Positions 36,571-47,039 of a stretch of DNA of 64,000 bases are shown here, piece after piece (position 1 is the stretch's first letter; each line of letters starts with the position of its first letter). This stretch comes from Saccopteryx bilineata (taxonomy: Eukaryota; Chordata; Mammalia; Chiroptera; Emballonuridae): the NCBI RefSeq assembly GCF_036850765.1, contig NC_089493.1, positions 262,744,534 to 262,808,533 on the forward strand, in the 5' to 3' direction. Below the pieces are notes generated by a model. The model saw only the letters and a program-made list of their open reading frames with translations. It did not search any database and was not told the origin of the DNA. A program made the position numbers and the translations under genes.

Positions 36571-37422
36571 GATCATTCTAGACATTTTGTAGAATGTTTC
36601 TTTTCTTGGCCACAGAGATGAATGACATTTGCCCTTTCTATTTATTGTCTTAGACCTAAAGTGGACAACAAAGACTGAGCTGAGTATTTCGTAGTGCGGT
36701 GATTTTGAAGCTGCAGATATGAACAGAAGATTTGCTGAGTCTTATAAATCTATGAGCTGTTAAGAAACAAAGCAGAAAAATTCCCATAAGAGAGAAAGAA
36801 AAAGTATCCCATCCTGCAGGTTATGCTGTAGCAGAACAATAGTCATTCCTAGAAAAACCCTCAGTGGAGAAAAAGCCTGTAATCATGAGGAAGTTACAGA
36901 AATGTCAGCAGTCTACAAGAAGAACGATCTTGTAAGAAATGTAAGTTGGGTTGCTCAGCCAATCCTATGTATGTATTGACTATGGGAAAACCTGCCAATC
37001 AGAACTGCCACCTTGTACTACACACGAGAAAAACATACTGGAGAGAAGCCTCTGTGTGTAATGAGTGTGGGAATGTGTTCACTGGGAGCCCCACCCTCAC
37101 TCAGCATTGGAAAATCCACCCTGGGGAGAAGCCATTTCAATGCAGTGACTGTGGAAAACTCTTAAGGCAGAACCCTTACCTCATCATACATCAGAGATTT
37201 CATCCCAGAGATAAACCATACAAATGTTCTGAGTGTGGAAAAGCCTTCAGGAATTGCTCATGCCTTTCCCAACATAAGAAACAAATGAGAGAAAGCTCAC
37301 TCCTGAGGTTTGAGAAAACCTTTTGTTTTAGCACAGATGTCACCAAACATCAAAGGTTCCACACTGGAGAGAAACCTCATCAATACAACAACTCTGGGAA
37401 AACCTGTCAGAAATCAAGTCTA

Positions 37423-37567
37423 GCCCTGGCCGGATGGGTCAGTTGGTTAGAGTATTGTCCAGATATGCAGAGGTGGCTGGTTTGATCCCTGGTCCAGGCT
37501 CATAGAGAAAGAGATTTTATTTTCTGTCTGTCTCCCTTCCTCTAAAATCAACCAATAAATTCTTTTT
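37423..37567 (+). mobile_element. SINE type D in the ZNF pseudogene
   Basis: CCCTGGCCGGATGGGTCAG head and AAAATCAACCAATAAATTC tail. TSD AAATCAAGTCTA. Confidence 0.88.
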
Positions 37568-37581
37568 AAAAATCAAGTCTA

Positions 37582-37913
37582 GCCTGACCAGGTGGTGGTG
37601 CAGTGGACAGAGCGTCAGACTGGGATGCGGATGATCCAGGTTTGAGACCCTGAGGTTGCCAGCCTGAGCGTGGGCTGATCTGGTTTGAGCAAAGCTCACC
37701 AGCTTGGACCCAAGGTCACTGGCTCGAGGAAGGGGTTACTCGGACTGCTGTAGCCCCACGGTCAAGGCACATATGAGAAAGCAATCAATGAACAACTAAG
37801 GTGTTGCAATGAAAAACTGATGATTGATGCTTCTCATCTCTGTTCGTTTCTGTTTGTCTGTCCCTGTCTATCCCTCTCTCTGACTCTTTCTCTGTCTCTG
37901 GAAAAAAAAAAAA
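37582..37913 (+). mobile_element. SINE type C inserted at the same target
   Basis: Begins directly after the second copy of AATCAAGTCTA and is followed by a third, slightly changed copy (AATCATGTCTA at 37913-37923). Confidence 0.9.
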
Positions 37914-38045
37914 ATCATGTCTAATTACACACCGAAGACGCACACTGGGGAGAAACCTCACACATGGATTCATTGTAGAGAAACGTTCTTCCAGACATCA
38001 AATCTTACTGTACATCCGAGAAACCACATTGAAGAGAAACCTGAT

Positions 38046-38203
38046 GCCCTGGCCAGATAGCTCAGCTGGTTAGAGCATCCCAATATGCAGAGTTTGGGGG
38101 TTCAATCCCTAGTCAGGGCACCTACAGGAACAGATTGATGTTTCTGTCTCTCTCCCTCTCCCTTTCTTCTCTCTCTCTAAAATCAATAAATTGTTTTTAA
38201 AGG
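38046..38203 (+). mobile_element. SINE type D in the ZNF pseudogene
   Basis: Head CCCTGGCCAGATAGCTCAG, tail AAAATCAATAAATTG. TSD GAGAGAAACCT at both sides. Confidence 0.88.
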
Positions 38204-38739
38204 AGAGAAACCTAATAAATGCAACAATTGTGGGGAAAGCCTGCAAAAATTCGAACCTTATCATAGAGCAAAACATTCACATCAGAGCGAGGTCCTTTGC
38301 ATGTGACTGGTGTAAGAAAGTCTTCTGTGTGTGTAGGGATGTCAGCAAACGTCAGACTGTTCACACCTAAGAAACACCTTCTTAATGCAGCTTGAGAGAA
38401 GCTTTTGTCAAAGCTCAAATATTCTCACCCATTAGCATCCACACTGAAGACAGACCTTATTATGACTGTCCTTATGCAAGAAAGCACTCCACTTTAGCAT
38501 GTATCTCAGCAGACACCAGAGTATGCATACTATAAAGAGAAACTTTGCCAATGACATGTATGTGAGAGAATGTTCAGCCAGAGCTGAAGCCTTATCTATT
38601 ATCAGTGTCCACACTGGAGAGAGGCCCTATGCATGTGGTCAGTGTGAGAGAATCTTCTGTCTCAGATGGGATCTTACCAAGCACCTGAGAGTTCATCTAA
38701 AGGGAAGCCTTGTGAGAGCCTTCATGCACCTTTAGGATT

Positions 38740-39190
38740 TTATTTCATATATATTATATATATCAGGTTATTTTAATTTAGGATCTCCACATCAGAGAGG
38801 GGCCCTGTAATTGTTACCAAATGGGAGGCATCCTACAGCAGGCATATACAGGCACTCAAACTCATACTTCATGAAAAGCTTTTGAGTCTGATGTATCAAA
38901 AGACTCCAAGATTATGAATGTTCTTAATGCCACTGAACTTTTACATTTAAAATGGTCAAAAGTAGTAAAATTATGTCTATTTTACCACAATTTTTAAAAT
39001 CACCAAAAAAGTATGTTATGCTTGGTGTATGCAATACATACTATCTTTTACAAAAAAAAGAAAAAAGAAAAGCTCAACTAGGTGTTTGAATCATATTCTG
39101 CAACTGTGGAATCCAACTTTTAAGGAAATTTAGAGTATGCTAAAAACAGAAGATTTTTTATGGTTGTTAAAAAATATATCTAAACTCAGA
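38740..39190. other. Intergenic, AT-rich, no gene
   Basis: No ORF and no clear repeat end. Confidence 0.4.
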
Positions 39191-39193
39191 ATG

Positions 39194-39375
39194 GCCTGAC
39201 CTGTGGTGGCGCAGTGGATAAAGTGGAACGCTGAGGTCGCCAGTTCAAAACCCTGGGCTTGCCGGACAAGGCACATATGGGAGTTGATGCTTCCTGCTCC
39301 TCCACTTTCTCTCTCTTTCTCTCCTGTATTTATAAAAATGAATAAATAAAATCTAAAAAAAATAAAATAAAATAA
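39194..39375 (+). mobile_element. SINE type B
   Basis: CCTGACCTGTGGTGGCGCAG head, with a small deletion after GATAAAG. Tail AAATGAATAAATAAAATC. Confidence 0.88.
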
Positions 39376-39430
39376 TAAACAAAATAACAACAATCCAAGA
39401 GTTTGTAAACACTCTTTAAAAATTATTTGA

Positions 39431-39660
39431 GCCCTGGCTGTGTGGTTCAGTGGATAGAGTGTCATCCCAGTGCACCAAGGTGTGGGTTCGATGCCTAGTC
39501 AGGGCACATACAAGAAGCAACAAAAAAGTGTACAACTAAATAGAACAACTAAGTGGAACAACAAGTTGATGCTTCTTTCTCTGTCTCCCCCCCCCCCACA
39601 CACACACACCCAGCTCCCTTTCTCTTTCTCTCTCCCTCTCAAATCAATGGAGAAAACAAA
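39431..39660 (+). mobile_element. SINE type D-like
   Basis: Head CCCTGGCTGTGTGGTTCAG, then ACAAAAAAGTGTACAAC-type sequence, C/CA-rich stretch (39588-39611) and AAATCAATGGAGAAAAC. TSD AAATTATTTGAG. Confidence 0.75.
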
Positions 39661-39749
39661 TTATTTGAGGATTTTCAGTTCTGTTTGGCATCTCCCTTAT
39701 GAATTGCTCCTGGTAGATCCTCCTACTGATATGAATGATTAGTAATGTT

Positions 39750-39955
39750 TCGTGAGCACATACCTTGTGCAGCCTCTACGTAAACACTTTACTGGCATGC
39801 TTTCACTTAAGCCTCTCAAAATTCTATGAAGTAACTACTGTTTGTAGAAGTGAAAAAGAAGGTTTAGAGAATTTTTAGAAATTTGCCAGAGAGTCACACA
39901 TAGCAACTCAGGGGCAAAGCTAAGCCTCTGAGTCCATAATCCACCATGTTTGTTC
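39750..39955 (-). repeat. MIR, minus strand
   Basis: TGAGCACATACCTTGTGCAG, then GAGAGTCACACATAGCAACT and AAAGCTAAGCCTCTGAGTCC, in the antisense MIR order. Confidence 0.65.
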
Positions 39956-39989
39956 TATACATATATGGACCATCACTTTATTTATTTAA

Positions 39990-40293
39990 TTGTTCTGATT
40001 TCTTTTTTTTTAAGAAGGGAGAGATGAAAAGCATCAACTCGTAGTTGCTTCACTTTATTGTCCATTGATTGCTTCTTATACGTGCTTTGACCTGGGGGTT
40101 CAACCTGAGCCAGTGACCCCTTGCTCAAGCCAGCAACCTTGGTATCATGACAGTGATCCTGTGCTCAAGTCAGCAACCCTGCGCTCGAGTGGGCATGCCT
40201 ACACTCAAGCTGGCAACCTCTGGGTTTCAAACTGGGGACCTCAGTGTCCTGGGTTGACTCTCTCTCTATCCACTGTGTCACCACAAGTCAGGC
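39990..40293 (-). mobile_element. SINE type C-like, minus strand
   Basis: AAGCATCAACTCGTAGTTGC at left, reversed head GTCACCACAAGTCAGGC at right. It adjoins the hAT MITE at 40299. Confidence 0.75.
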
Positions 40294-40298
40294 TAGAC

Positions 40299-41019
40299 CA
40301 GTGGTAGTCAGCCTGGTCGCTACCACCCACTAGTGGGTGTTCCAACTTCCATGGTGGGCGGTAGCGGAGCAACCAAAGTATAAATAAAAAATAGATTTAA
40401 CTATAGTAGATTGTTTTTTTGTTTTGTTTTTTTTTTACAGAGACAGAGAAAGTCAGAGAGAGGGACAGACAGGGACAGACAGACAGACAGACAGGAACGG
40501 AGAGAGATAAGAAACACCAATCATCAGTCTTTCATTGTGACACCCTAGTTGTTCATTGATTGCTTTCTCATATGTGCCCGACCGTGGGGCCACAGCAGAT
40601 CAAGTAACCCCTCGCTCGAGCCAGCGACCCTGAGTCCAAGCTGGTGAGCTCCGCTCAAACCAGACGAGCCTGTGCTCAAGCTGGCGACCCCAGAGTCTTG
40701 AACCTGGGTCCTCCACATCCCAGTTTGATGCTCTATCCTGACGCTCTATCCACTGCGCCACCACCTGGCCAGGCTAGTAGATTGTTTTATAAAGATTTAT
40801 TCTGCCAAACTTAGTGAAAACCCGACATAAAGTACTTGGTAAGTAATTATTATTATATGCTTTAACTTGCTGTAACTCTGCTTTATAAATTTTATAAAGT
40901 AAAGTACTTCCCTACTTTATAAATCACCATTACCGTGGAACTGGTGGGCAGTTAGAAAATTTTACTACTAACAGAGATACAAAAGTGGGCAGTTTATATA
41001 AAAAGGTTGACTACCCCTG
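40299..41019. mobile_element. hAT MITE (CAGTGGTAGTCAACC family)
   Basis: Left end CAGTGGTAGTCAGCC, right end GGTTGACTACCCCTG. Perfect 8-bp TSD GGCTAGAC at 40291-40298 and 41020-41027. A type C SINE is inside. Without the SINE it is about 370 bp. Confidence 0.9.
40428..40776 (-). mobile_element. SINE type C, minus strand, inside the MITE
   Basis: TSD TAGTAGATTGTTTT. The head has a short tandem repeat of the ACGCTCTATCC part. Confidence 0.9.
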
Positions 41020-41049
41020 GGCTAGACCATCTCTTTAAAAAACAAGTTT

Positions 41050-41194
41050 TGGCCCTGGCTGGGTGGCTCAGTGAATAAAGCATCAACCTGGTACACCAAG
41101 GTGGCAGGTTCCACCCCGGGGTGAGGGCATGTGTGAGAAGCAATCAATGAATGCACAACTAAATGGAACAACAAAGTGAAACAATGAGTTGATG

Positions 41195-41229
<35 letters not shown>

Positions 41230-41275
41230 TCCTTCCCCCACCTACCCCCAAATCAATGGGGAAAAAAAGTTTTTT
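41050..41275 (+). mobile_element. SINE type D-like
   Basis: GCCCTGGCTGGGTGGCTCAG head, CAATCAATGAATGCACAACT, a (TC)n run at 41199-41227 and AAATCAATGGGGAAAAAAAG. Confidence 0.78.
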
Positions 41276-41369
41276 TAAGTTTCAACAGCAGCTTAGCTGA
41301 CTATCAGAGAATATGTTTAGGTTTATGGTAAGATATTGAAAACAGATTGTGAAGTCAAGAGATGTAGGG

Positions 41370-41745
41370 GCCCTGGCCAGTTGGCTCAGCAGTAGAGCGT
41401 TGGCCCAGGGTGTGGAAGTCCTGGGTTTGATTCCTGGCCAGGGAACACAGGAGAAGCACCCATCTGCTTCTCCGCCATACCCCCTCTCCTTTCTCTCTAT
41501 CTCTCTGTTCCCCTCCCACAGCCAAGGCTCCAGGAGCAAAGTTGGCCTGGGCACGAGAATGGCTCCATGGCCTCTGCCTCAGGTACTAGAATGGCTCTGG
41601 TTACAGCAGAGCAACCCCAGATGGGCCAAGCATCACCCCCTAGTGGGCATGCTGGGTGGATCCTGGTCAGCTGCATGCGGTGGTCTATCTGTCTCCCACT
41701 CCCACCCGGCTTCTCACTAAGGAAAAATACAAAAAAAAAAAAAAA
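41370..41745 (+). mobile_element. SINE type A, short subfamily, diverged
   Basis: GCCCTGGCCAGTTGGCTCAG head, with a gap in the middle (CTCCAGGAGCAAAGTTGGC) and an A tail at 41729-41745. Confidence 0.85.
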
Positions 41746-41879
41746 AGAGAGAGAAGCAGGAAATGACTTGATAGGTAATGCCCATAAGATCAAGGATCTG
41801 ATCTGATGAGTTTGTTTTAGTTCCACCAGGACTTGATCACATTTTGAGTTTATCACACTATTTGCTGATTCAAAATAAA

Positions 41880-42140
41880 TAATTTAAAACATTGAGTTCC
41901 TGTGGCCTTTCTAGCCACAGCTAACAACCTATCTCTACAGCACATCAATTTCATTCCTCATCCAAACTTTTCCTTTCTGCTCTCCAACATGACTCTTTGG
42001 TGCCAGAGTGAGACCTTGTCACTGGAAGTCAGACCATGTCCACTCTGCTGAAGCCCTCTCATGACTCCTGGCTCTCTCAGGAAACAGGTCTAATCCCTGA
42101 CAGTGGTTGACATTGCCTTACATGACATGCCCCACTTTGT
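41880..42140 (+). repeat. L2-like fragment
   Basis: 'TGCTGAAGCCCTCTCATGAC' and TCCTGGCTCTCTCAGGAAAC resemble the L2 coding end. Old. Confidence 0.45.
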
Positions 42141-42717
42141 CAGAGGGAAAAGATAGTTTAAGAGGTTTATTGCAAGGAAGTGTGTAGTACTCTAGCCCAT
42201 TAGGAACTACCAGTGTCCTGTGGAAAAAACCTACTCAAGACATAAGCTGATGTCAAGAGGAAGAGGGGGGAGGCCTGCCAAGGGAGGCACAGAAGACCTC
42301 CTGAATTTCCTTCTCCCTTGGCTTTTATTGATCAGAAACAGAACAGAGATAACAGGATTACAAGGGAGGGAGGCCAGGTGATAAGGGGAAAGAATGACTA
42401 AGGGCTATTTTGCTGACATGGAGAAAGGGCTAATTTGGATCAGTACATACTTTTTCTTTTGCTAATTAACAAGCACAGAGGAAGGGGCAATCTAGAATCT
42501 TTAGGCCACTGGTTCTCAAACTTTTTGAAGTTGGGGCGCATTTAAAATTCTACAAATAATTGTAGGCACACTATATACAAATTTATGAGAAATATGTTAT
42601 AATAATTAAGTCAAATATTAAAGAAAAAATATAAAGTCCAAGCGTGCTTTTATGGCAATTAAACAAAATAAATACAACAAAATTAAATTTAATCTGACAT
42701 TAAAAAACATTTTTATA

Positions 42718-43066
42718 GGACCCGGGTTCGATTCCCAGCCAGGGCACACAGGAGAAGCGCCCATTTGCTTCTCCGCCCCTCCGCCGCGCTTTCCTCTCTG
42801 TCTCTCTCTTCCCCTCCCGCAGCCAAGGCTCCATTGGAGCAAAGATGGCCCAGGCACTGGGGATGGCTCCTTGGCCGCTGCCCCAGGTGCTAGAGTGGCT
42901 CTGGTCGCAACATGGCGACGCCCAGGATGGGCAGAGCATCGCCCCCTGGTGGGCAGATCGTCGCCCCATGGTGGGCGTGCCGGGTGGATCCCGGTCGGGC
43001 GCATGCGGGAGTCTGTCTGACTGTCTCTCCCTGTTTCCAGCTTCAGAAAAATGAAAAAAAAAAAAA
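42718..43066 (+). mobile_element. SINE type A, long subfamily, 5'-truncated
   Basis: Begins at GGACCCGGGTTCGATTCCCA, lacking the first about 70 bases. TSD ATTTTTATA. Confidence 0.9.
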
Positions 43067-43136
43067 ATTTTTATATTACATTTTTTGTTATGCTTTTTAG
43101 AATTCATAAAAAAGAGGGGTTAAAAAATAAAAAAAC

Positions 43137-43524
43137 TGGCCCTGGCCAGTTGGCTTAGTGGTAGAGCGTCAGCCTGGTGTGCAGGAGTCCTGGGTTCGAT
43201 TCCCGGCCAGGGTACACAGGAGAAGCGCCCATCTGCTTCTCCACCCCTCCCCCTCTCCTTCCTCTCTGTCTCTCTCTTCCCCTCCCGCAGCCAAGGCTCC
43301 GTTGGAGCAAAGTTGGCCAGGGCACTGGGGATGGCTCTGTGGCCTCTGCCTCAGGCACTAGAATGGCTCTGTTGCAGCAGAGCGATGCCCCAGATGGGCA
43401 GAGCATCACCCCCTGGTGGGCGTGCTGGGTGGATCCCGGTCAGGCGCATGTGGGAGTCTGTCTGACTGCCTCCCCGTTTCCAGCTTCGGAAAAATACGGA
43501 AAAATAAATAAATAAATAAATAAA
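43137..43524 (+). mobile_element. SINE type A, short subfamily
   Basis: Head GGCCCTGGCCAGTTGGC, single middle segment, (AAAT)n tail at 43494-43524. Confidence 0.9.
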
Positions 43525-43646
43525 TCATGAAAAGTTATCTTTTTATATATATAGATATATTCTTAAGAAGATTTAGTAAATTCAGCAGGTCCCAGTGCGA
43601 ATGTGTTACGGTTTTCATTCTTGTGTTTATAAGAAACATGAGCCTG

Positions 43647-44034
43647 GGCCCTGGCTGGTTGGCTCAGCGGTAGAGCATCAGCCTGGCGTGCGGGGGACCC
43701 GGGTTTGATTCCCGGCCAGGGCACATAGGAGAAGCGCCTATTTGCTTCTCCACCCCCCCCCTTCCTCTCTGTCTCTCTCTTCCCCTCCCGCAGCCAAGGC
43801 TCCACTGGAGCAAAGATGGCCCGGGTGCTGGGGATGGCTCCTTGGCCTCTGCCCTAGGCGCTAGAGTGGCTCTGGTCGCGGCAGAGCAACGCCCCGGAGG
43901 GGCAGAGCATCGCCCCCTGGTGGGCAGAGCATCGCCCCTGGTGGGTGTGCCGGGTGGATCCCGGTCGGGCGCATGCGGGAGTCTGTCTGTCTCTCCCCGT
44001 TTCCAGCTTCAGAAAAATAAATAAATAAATAAAA
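43647..44034 (+). mobile_element. SINE type A, long subfamily
   Basis: Perfect 16-bp TSD AAGAAACATGAGCCTG at 43631-43646 and 44035-44050. (AAAT)n tail. Confidence 0.93.
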
Positions 44035-44039
44035 AAGAA

Positions 44040-44323
44040 ACATGAGCCTGATGTATCCTAGCAATTTCTTCAATGTTTGGGCATATATTTGAAAGGCAAA
44101 CTCTCATTTCCTCATCAATACACTGAAGAATTCCTCTCTTTTTACTCTTAATTGTGTTGAGGGTAGGAAATCCTAATTTACATAAATAGGATGTTGAAAA
44201 TTGTAGTAAAACGTTCAAAGCTTTTTTAGATATTGCCACATATTCTTCTTTTATAGAAATCCAAAAGCCTTCAGGAGACAATTCCTTATGTGTAATCATC
44301 AATCCAAAACCCCCACCATACAT
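44040..44323 (-). pseudogene. hAT transposase C-terminal remnant
   Basis: The minus strand encodes FWISIKEEYVAISKKAL, then LLQFSTSYLCKLGFPTL, KKRGILQCIDEEMRVCL and a PNIEEI tail. This is the hAT dimerisation region of the ZBED5/SPIN-like group as I know it. The catalytic part is absent. The SINE at 43647 lies just downstream of the conserved part. Confidence 0.85.
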
Positions 44324-44754
44324 ATCATCTTAACTTGACACCAACCAAAGGATAGAAGAAACTTGCCTCCAGTCTTCCCAGGGAACATGGAGGGTACTGT
44401 AAACAATCCAGCACCACAGCTTAACAGCCTTTTGCAACCTAATCAGGCAAGTGAGGTGGGGGGTTGGACAGACTGTCAGCTTACAACCAGTTCCTTATAC
44501 CTCTATCCCTCAAAAATCTAAACTCCAAAAACCCTGTTGGTTTTTTGGTCCCCAACAGGCACATATTTCTCTGGAATACTATAGGGTGCACCTGGAAATC
44601 TTCTAGTGCGCACCAGTGCGCCCTGGCGCACACTTTGAGAACCACTGCTCTAGGCTAATTTTCTAAAGACTGTTAACATGCATTCTGTTATGTCTGCACA
44701 AAGGTCACTCATACAGCTTCTTAGTGTTTGCATCCAAGAGACATCACTTGGAGC

Positions 44755-44884
44755 CAGAGGCGGGTTAAGGTCGGTTGAGGCCCAGGTTGCAGAAGAAAAT
44801 ATTGGGCCTCTTACATTAGAAAAAAGTGTAAGGTTGCGGTTTTGTGGGGCCTCAAGCATGCGCCTGCCATTAAATCTACCTCTG
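44755..44884. mobile_element. Small TIR element, possible MITE
   Basis: Left CAGAGGCGGGTTAAGG and right rc CAGAGGTAGATTTAATGG form an imperfect TIR, with a second inverted block TTGAGGCCC. The flanks are not a clear TSD. Confidence 0.5.
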
Positions 44885-44889
44885 CTCAG

Positions 44890-45335
44890 GGCTTTTAACT
44901 AAAGTTCCCCAACCCAAGTCATAGAGGGTTCAAGGTTAGATGGGTGATTCCCTACAGCAGTGGCTTAGTTAATTGTGGGTGCAGACCATCATGAAGGCAG
45001 GCTGGAGCTCTCCACCTCAAGCTGAAACTGCTGCTAATAGGAGACTTCCTTCAGGGAAAGGAGATCTCTTGAAGGCCCTTTAACTGACCAAATCAGTCCA
45101 CTAAGCTACCTAGGATGACCTCCTTGACTTAAAGTCAAATAATTATCTCACTGACTAAATGCACATCGCATCTACTCCTTGATTAGTGTTTGATTGAATG
45201 TCAGGGGATTGTAGCCTGGCCAGGTTGACACATGAAACTATCATATCCTCTTACCTCTTTGATTTTGCTTTCTATTACTCTACCTCCTACTCATTGCTTA
45301 CCCATGATTTTTGTTCCCACTTAAAGAAGATCCAG
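44890..45335. other. Intergenic, no gene
   Basis: No ORF or repeat recognised. Confidence 0.4.
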
Positions 45336-45339
45336 AGAC

Positions 45340-45726
45340 TGTTCTTTTTTTTATTTTTTATTTTTTTAATTAATTAATTTTTTACAGGAACAGAGAGAGA
45401 GTCAGAGAGAGTGATAGATAGGGACAGACAGACAGGAACGGAGAGAGATGAGAAGCATCAATCATCAGTTTCTCGTTGCAGCACCTCAGTTGTTCATTGA
45501 TTGCTTTCTCATATGTGCCTTGACCACGGGCCTTCAGCAGACCCAGTAACCCTTTGCTCGAGCCAGTGACCTTGGGTCCAAGCTAGTGAGCTTTTTTTTT
45601 TTTTTTTTTTTTTTTGCTCAAGCCAGATGAGCCCACGCTCAAGCTGGCGACCTCGAGGTCTCAAACCTTGGTCCTTCCACATCCCAGTCCAATGCTCTAT
45701 CCACTGTGCCACTGCCTGGTCATGCC
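45340..45726 (-). mobile_element. SINE type C, minus strand, with internal T-tract
   Basis: TSD CCAGAGACTGTTCT at both sides. A 23-base T-tract (45593-45615) splits the middle of the SINE, an unusual place for one. Confidence 0.88.
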
Positions 45727-45729
45727 AGA

Positions 45730-46660
45730 GACTGTTCTGTTCCCTGCTTTACCTTAAGCTTAGAGTGTTACCTGGGCAGCTGCTCAATAAATACTGAATA
45801 AATTAATATGCAATCTTTCATATGATGTTTGAATGTCTGCTCTAACACCCAGTCTTTTTTCTAACATCCCTGGACTTCTGAGCCCCAGGGCCCAGAGTTG
45901 AGGATGACCTCTTGGAATTCATCCCTTTACCTCTGGAGAACCTGATCATTAGACCAAATCTCTCATACCACAGCTTCCCCTCCCTGGTCCCTGTCCCTGT
46001 CCATCCCTCATCATCTCTCTTGTGGCAAAGCCTTTTCCAGTTTTTCATGAGCACTCTCACACCTGCATGGACTCCCAATTCTCATGCCCTCTGAATATAA
46101 TGGCCAGACCAAGCATGATTCTGCACGTACGTCCCTCCCACAGTCTATCTACATAGCCTCAGACCCCAGTGGCTTTGTTGCTAGGCACATTACATAGGGG
46201 AATCAGCCACACCTTCACATTTTTCACTGAATCACCATGCTTACAAACCTCCTTTGATTTCCCTGGTACTATAGGAAAGAGACTAGTCCTTAGCTTGCCA
46301 TATAAGGCCTTTTCCAATCTGACCTTAAACAGGGTCACCCTACCTTTTCCTGGGGGACCCTTTCCTCTCCTACCAGCCCTATTTCTCAGACCTGCTTCAG
46401 CTTCCCTTCTCCAACCTGGGATCAGTACTTGATGTTTCTCCACCATGAACAGACTCCCTACCTTCTCTTTACCCTTCAACACCATCTCCTCTCAGGGGTG
46501 TCCAGCTTGTCCAGCAGAGCCATTCTTTGTGCTTCGGTCAACTTACTGCAGTGGTTGGAAGTACTGGAAGTCCTGCTCTTCTAGGTAGTGTTCTTACCTG
46601 GGGCTGTGCATGCACTTAAGTCAGCTTGTCTGACAATGAAGTGAGGGGTTTAGAGAGGGA
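45730..46660 (+). repeat. L2-like and unassigned old sequence
   Basis: 'TATAAGGCCTTTTCCAATCT', GACCTTAAACAGGGTC and the following Pro/Ser-rich text are like the L2 3' coding end. No gene. Confidence 0.45.
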
Positions 46661-46671
46661 GCTGCAGGCCT

Positions 46672-46822
46672 GATCTGAGGTGGCTCAGTGGATAAAGTGT
46701 CAACCTGGAATGCTGAGGTCACCGGTTCGAAACCCTGGGCTTGCCTGGTCAAGGCACATATGGGAGTTGATGCTTCCTGTTCCTCCCCACTTCTCTCTCT
46801 ACAAAAAAAAAAAAAAAAAAAA
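46672..46822 (+). mobile_element. SINE type B
   Basis: GCCTGATCTGAGGTGGCTCA head, A tail at 46803-46822. The TSD includes AGAGGGAGCT-like flanks, imperfect. Confidence 0.85.
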
Positions 46823-47039
46823 GAATAAATAAGAGTGGGAGCTCCAGGTCTCTGGCTGCTGCGGTTCAGACTGTTTGTATGTTCTAAAAGGAGCTGCATG
46901 TTACAGCAAACATTTAAGCATGGCATGAAAGGAATGGATCTGCAGACCAGAGTGGATTGTTCCTTTCTACTTCCATCCAGGCACCTTGAAGACTGCCACC
47001 TGACCAGAAAGAGGATCTTCCAGGTTCAACTTGATCGTG

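Larger units (their letters stand above)
36640..38735 (+). pseudogene. C2H2 zinc-finger gene, broken
   Basis: A decayed linker (36660-37040) leads to fingers from about 37050: [56 protein letters not shown] and TDVTKHQRFHTGEKPH, some lacking Cys or His. Two SINEs at 37423-37913 and one at 38046 cut the array. Finger pieces continue to 38735 (HTGERPYACGQCERIFCLRW), with several stops at 38290-38480. The upstream linker style suggests a KRAB-type ZNF last exon. No promoter, KRAB or SCAN exon was seen nearby. It lies between ZSCAN21 and ZNF3, as expected of a dead member of the local ZNF cluster. No ortholog named. Confidence 0.88.
42507..44647 (-). mobile_element. hAT transposon, internally deleted, three SINEs inside
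   Basis: Left end CACTGGTTCTCAAAC, right end TTTGAGAACCACTG. The 8-bp TSD is CTTTAGGC (42499-42506) versus CTCTAGGC (44648-44655), one change. The interior holds a transposase C-terminus on the minus strand. Type A SINEs at 42718, 43137 and 43647 interrupt it. Confidence 0.85.
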
